From Monomorium pharaonis (lineage: Eukaryota; Arthropoda; Insecta; Hymenoptera; Formicidae): a stretch of 64,000 nt of DNA. Below the pieces are notes generated by a model. It did not search any database. It saw only the letters and a program-made list of their open reading frames with translations, and was not told the DNA's origin. Positions 60,138-64,000 of the stretch are shown here, one piece after another. Each line of letters starts with the position of its first letter. Positions within the stretch are counted from its first letter, which is position 1. The position numbers and the translations under genes are program-made. The stretch is from positions 7,836,561 to 7,900,560 of the forward strand of contig NC_050474.1 of NCBI RefSeq assembly GCF_013373865.1, given 5' to 3'.

Positions 60138-61026
60138 GGACAGGATTCATAGACCGATCTTAAGCTCAAGCATTGTCTCAAGTCTAGCTTCGAGCCGACT
60201 TGAGACTTACTTAACCAATGGCTTAGTTTACATCGTGCATTTGATACGCGTATCAGGTACCATATTCGTATCAAATTTGTACTAAATATTTAGTACGCAC
60301 GATGTAAACGCTGCCGGATCAATTTGGTACGAGCGTATCAAGTAGTATCGTACTAAACTGATACGCGTACCAAGTGATACAAATGTCGATGTAAACGCAT
60401 AAAACGCATTTTAGAGGGAATTTAGCAATTGAGCATAACCTCAGTGCTAAAAGTTAAAAACCGGTGTGAAAATGTCTCAGTAGGAGACATCAACATGAAT
60501 TAAATTTGTATTATATTTTTCACAGTACATGCTTAGTACATTCGATGTAAACGCGCCCGTACTAAGACTTTGGTGCGCACTAAACTTAATACGCGTACTA
60601 GGTTTTGACGATGTAAACTAAGCCAAACTAAGCCAATGAAATAACAGCATTGACGTCTCAAGATCGTGCTTAAGCTGGAACTTGAATAAGGTTCGACTAT
60701 GGCCGGTATTCATAGTCAAATCTTATTTCAAGATCGTCTCAAGCAATGTCTTAAGATGCTAATACGGCTCTGTGATTGGCTGATGGCATCTTAAGACAGT
60801 ACTTAAGATGATCTTAAATATAAGATCCGACTATGAATACCGGCCTATGAATTCCAGCCTACGATTCTAAGGCCGGAATTCATAGTCGAATCTTATTCAA
60901 GTTCCAGCTTAAGCACGATCTTGAGACGTCAATGCTGTTATTTCATTGGTTAAGTAAGTCTCAAGTCGGCTCGAAGCTAGACTTAAGACAATGCTTGAGC
61001 TTAAGATCGGTCTATGAATCCCGTCC
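60138..61026. mobile_element. Three hairpin elements nested in one 889-bp hairpin
   Basis: The outer element opens GGACAGGATTCATAGACCG and closes CGGTCTATGAATCCCGTCC, with arms including CTTAAGCTCAAGCATTGTCT. Two later insertions have clear duplications. The first is 60221-60632, flanked by CCAATG, whose interior iterates GATGTAAACGC, GTACTAA and ATACGCGTA words. The second is 60702-60844, flanked by CTATG, with ends GCCGGTATTCATAGTC. Removing both leaves a hairpin with arms over 150 bp. Arms are rich in CTTAAG and TCTCAAG. Confidence 0.75.
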
Positions 61027-61160
61027 TAAGAAGTTTGTTACTAATTTTTTATCAACAAAAAATAAATCTTTCTACTGGAGGTTATGCGGCAAACGTAAGC
61101 CATTGGGCACAACGTGAAACCGTTCACTTTTGATTTTTCGACGAAAATAACATATGGCAA

Positions 61161-61314
61161 TTTTCGACCGGTGCTGGGTTAACTCGTTTCGGTTTCTTTT
61201 CCTCTAGAACCTCCTGGCCAATCACAATTAGTCCCTTCTTCAGAAGAATGGCTGTGATTGGTCTTATGACGTCATTAATCGCTCCCGGAGCGATTAACCC
61301 AGGCCGGTCGAAAA
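61161..61314. mobile_element. Hairpin element with TTTTCGACCGG termini
   Basis: TTTTCGACCGGTGCTGGGTT is mirrored by AACCCAGGCCGGTCGAAAA. An inner pair GACCAATCACA-like (TGGCCAATCACAATTAG and GGCTGTGATTGGTC) continues it. No duplication could be decided. Confidence 0.6.
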
Positions 61315-61318
61315 CGCT

Positions 61319-61479
61319 AAGGCTCGGTTCCACAACTCACGGTTAAATTAACTGGCTGATTATTCCATTGGAATTGACCAATTGTATTTGTCGTTAAGCA
61401 AAATTAACAAATACGATTGGTCAATTCCAATGGAATAATCGGCCAGTTAATTTAGTCGTGAGTTGTGGAACCAAGCCTT
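61319..61479. mobile_element. Hairpin element starting GGCTCGGTTCCAC
   Basis: AAGGCTCGGTTCCACAACTC opens it and GAGTTGTGGAACCAAGCCTT closes it. Arms continue through GGCTGATTATTCCATTGG and CCAATGGAATAATCGGCC. Arms are about 70 bp. Confidence 0.75.
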
Positions 61480-61610
61480 ATAGAAGGAAGTCTCAAATCG
61501 GTTTCTACTAAAGTTTATACTATTTTTTTTTCATATTCTACGGAAAATTTCCTATAAATTTAACCAATAAAACAAATTGCTATAACATTTCGATTTACAT
61601 GAATTTCCTC

Positions 61611-61701
61611 CCTTAAGCTTTAAGCCTAAGAAAATTGACTAATCACAATTGAGTATTTTTATAAAAATTGACTGTGATTAGTCAGTTTCTTAAAGCTTAA
61701 A
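61611..61701. mobile_element. Small hairpin with CTTAAGCTTTAAG ends
   Basis: CTTAAGCTTTAAGCCTAAG is mirrored by CTTAAAGCTTAA, then TTGACTAATCACAATTGA by TTGACTGTGATTAGTCA. About 90 bp in all. Confidence 0.6.
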
Positions 61702-61732
61702 TCTTTATTGTAGACTACTCCATTGTAGACTA

Positions 61733-62257
61733 CGCCTAAGACGTAATAGTAAGGTTTTGACGCATTGGATTGGGCGACCGTAACCGTAACTAGCTAAATC
61801 GAGTATATGATAGGTCAAAACCTTTGGTTTGTTCGCGTCGCCATGCTCCGACATGCTCCTACTCACTCCAACGCATTTTAATAGGTTGGCGTCATTGGAA
61901 TCAACGTATTGGAATGCGTTGGGGTGAATAGGAGCATGTTGGGGCATGTGACGCGAACAGACCTCTTATTGTTGTGTCCTAAACATCGACATATAGAATG
62001 GACTGAGCATTGCGATAGGTTAGCGCGCGCCTGCTTTAGAGTGAGAGGTACTACACCTGAGGCCTATGTTTGTCTCTTTTGCAAGCTTCTGATTTGTTAT
62101 TTCGTCCCCCTCCATTCACGGAGGAGGACGAAATAACAAATCAGAAGCTTGCAAGAGAGACAAACATAGGCCTCAGGTGTAGTACCTCTCACTCTAAAGC
62201 AGGCGCGCGCTTGCCTATCGCAATGCTCAGTCCATTCTATATGTCGATGGTCCTAAA
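61733..62257. mobile_element. Decayed hairpin carrying two younger hairpins
   Basis: The host hairpin has TAAGACGTAATAGTAAGGTT at 61737, mirrored by GGTCAAAACCT (61813-61823) and CTTATTGTTGTGTCCTA (61965-61981). It is the same family as 14154-14291. The first insertion, 61824-61961 (GGTTTGTTCGCG...CGCGAACAGA), sits between CCT repeats. The second, 61984-62250, has arms of about 120 bp that are almost perfect (CATCGACATATAGAATGG, GCGCGCGCCTGCTTTAG, GAGGTACTACACCTGAGG and complements) around a 20-bp tip, between TCCTAAA repeats. The near-perfect arms make it the youngest in the cluster. Confidence 0.75.
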
Positions 62258-62273
62258 TCTCTCTTATGCAGGG

Positions 62274-62424
62274 TTTATAATGGCAGTAATAGTAAGGTTA
62301 TCAGTCAAAATTGACCAATTATAGTTGATTGCGAGAAGAATAATCAAATATAATTGGTCAATTCTTGTGGTTTGCGGCTTACAACCTTACAATTCATGTC
62401 CAGCATAACCTCCCGGCATTATAA
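62274..62424. mobile_element. Hairpin element 106 bp before the CCDC149 ATG
   Basis: TATAATGGCAGTAATAGTAA with GGTTATCAG is loosely mirrored by TTACAACCTTAC and CCCGGCATTATA. The inner pair ATTGACCAATTATAG and TATAATTGGTCAATT is stronger. It probably lies in the CCDC149 promoter or 5' UTR. Confidence 0.55.
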
Positions 62425-62529
62425 TCTATGGAGTCGGTGTCAAAATTTGACTGTCAAAAAGTGTTAAAACGCTCGGTATACAATACCACTTGTATCTTAT
62501 AATACAGTCTCTGATTAGAAAACAGTACG

Positions 62530-64000
62530 ATGGAGGAAAAAGTGGACCGTCTCGAGAATGTTGGTGTCAGCGATGTTGACGTGGAGTCAAAGGTAGGTTA
62601 AACGTTTTGCTTAGATGTTTTAAATACTTTCATTCCATCCCGTAATTTTGCATGTAAAATTCGTACGAAATTCGTAGGCGATGTTAAAGAGAGAACTGCA
62701 AATGAAATCGGAAGCGCTCGTGTTATTGAGCCGAAAGTTGGATCAGTGTAGGACACAGCGTGACCAGTTCAAACTAATGGCCGAGCAAATTCAGGAAAGA
62801 TTTCTGCATTTGAAGAAGCAAATGTGTGATATGAAAGAACTGAATGGGTATCTAATTTAGATCTATAATACGATGTCGTTACTGTAAGATTGTATTGTGT
62901 AATTTTCTCATTAGTTTGGATGATATTCTTGCAAATGTTACAGTTTGGACAACGACTTTAGAACCTTGGATCTTTTAATGGAAGCACAAGAGCAAAACAA
63001 GTGTCTCAGGCTACAGGTTGAGGCATTGAGGCAGAAGCTGGCAGATGCCGAAGGTGACATCAAGGTGTTACGTACAAATAACAATCGTATACCAGTTGAA
63101 CAGCAAGAGACTCAGTTGGCACCTGTTATGCATCAGAGAGAAGAAATGATAGAACAGTTAGAGAAGTTAAATTTAAAGGCAAGGACAATAATTTTTTATA
63201 TATTATAAAGTTATATTGTGCTTACTGAATTGATTTATAATTTCGGCATGATACTACCATTTTATGAGATTGTTCTTTGCCATAGTGTTCACAGTTGCAA
63301 ACGGATCTACAAACAGTATTGGATGAGAAACATGAACTTGAAATGGAAAGGGATGCTTTTAAATGTAAGGCACATCGTTTGAATCACGAACTGTCCAAGG
63401 CTCTGAACGCTACCAAACCAGTTGATTTGGATGCTCTTATCAATGAAAATAGGTAATTACAATTGTCTTTAGATTGATATTTGCTTTTTATTTATACATG
63501 TAAATGTTTTAGATATCTGCAAGAAAGACTGCAGCAATTACTTGAGGAAAAGGAACTCGCACGTCAATCTCTGTCAAAGTATAAGGTAGATTGATAGGAG
63601 ATGTGAAAAATTATCCTGTGTTTCTTTAATTTCTGATTATTTCTGATATTAGGTGACTAATTTTTTTTAGAGCATGTTGGATAGTAAAAGGGTCAAAGGA
63701 GCTATCAAGTTGGGAGCAAACTCTGCAGCTGGGACAGTGATGACTCACAAACAAGGTAAATTAAATATGTACACATATAAAGACTTATTCATTATAAAAT
63801 TTTTTATATGAAGGAATTTGTCTTCTTTTCATTTTTAGTTGAACAACTTCTTCAAGAAAGTTCTTATATACCGCCTCAAAAATCCGCTGCCGCCATTACC
63901 GATCTGCGTTGCCTTTGCACTGCCTTGCTGGAGGCTTTAAATGATAAAACTTTAGCTCTGGCGCATCAAAGGAAAGCGAACAAGTAAACAGCTTGACGTT
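62530..64000 (+). CDS. CCDC149: CCDC149 homologue, coiled-coil protein (5' part)
   Basis: Seven exons are visible: 62530-62592, 62678-62847, 62944-63178, 63286-63452, 63513-63585, 63671-63755 and 63839-63983. The gene continues past the window because GTAAAC follows 63983 as a donor, while reading through would give a stop at once. Function is unknown in all species I know. About 312 residues are present, almost entirely heptad-rich coiled coil. Blocks matching human CCDC149: ALVLLSRKLDQCRTQRDQFK followed by LMAEQIQERF, LINENRYLQERLQQL and ALAHQRKANK. The third intron starts GCAAGG after AAG, a GC-AG intron with a strong donor. The start ATG is the first in frame in this exon. Confidence 0.9.

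Noticed and set aside
1..64000. tRNA genes
   Set aside because: I saw no segment with paired A- and B-box sequences plus acceptor-stem complementarity. A tRNA scan would settle it.

Overview
This is a eukaryotic nuclear window from an AT-rich insect genome. Every gene has GT-AG introns, and the proteins read closest to insect orthologues such as Nervous wreck, scully and Vps16. The repeat content looks hymenopteran, probably ant; that last step is inference. I recognise ten conserved protein-coding genes, one of them cut by the right edge, and rebuilt each from exon phase and splice sites.

Layout. Positions 1-11,760 hold no host gene. They are a stack of mobile elements inserted into one another, ending in the 3' end of a non-LTR retrotransposon. 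From about 12 kb the genes follow: NRM (nurim, -), BTBD10 (+), nwk (Nervous wreck, +), HSD17B10 (scully, -), VPS16 (+), PPCS (-), NDUFA4 (-), FER tyrosine kinase (+), EIF2B1 (eIF2B alpha, -) and CCDC149 (+, continues past the window). They are housekeeping and trafficking genes with no shared pathway. nwk and FER both carry F-BAR domains but are not close paralogues. The four divergent promoter gaps (NRM/BTBD10, HSD17B10/VPS16, NDUFA4/FER, EIF2B1/CCDC149) are where most of the other short mobile elements sit.

Repeats. Two element groups follow the same logic: a short constant terminus with a replaceable interior. Group 1 ends in CCCAGATAGCACA or a close variant and makes 2-bp target duplications (AA, AT, TA, TT). 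Its interiors iterate one short, mostly self-complementary word that differs between members (GGACATCC, GGACGTCC, TTCTTAAAGAATTC, ATATTGCAATAT, AATATT). At least two members, and a third broken copy, carry an internal segment resembling 5S rRNA, including its Pol III promoter region. In 160-10609 these elements are nested about five deep, and most junctions show the duplicated target bases. Group 2 consists of long hairpins that begin GG....TTC and make mainly 3-bp duplications. They fill 13.4-14.3 kb and 59.6-62.4 kb and recur near or inside genes. TTAA-flanked elements, an 8-bp-duplication hairpin in a FER intron, a 1.7-kb foldback element and an unnamed interspersed repeat in three introns complete the picture.

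Limits: exon boundaries were read by eye from splice consensus and reading-frame continuity; UTR ends, transcription starts and element ages were not measurable.
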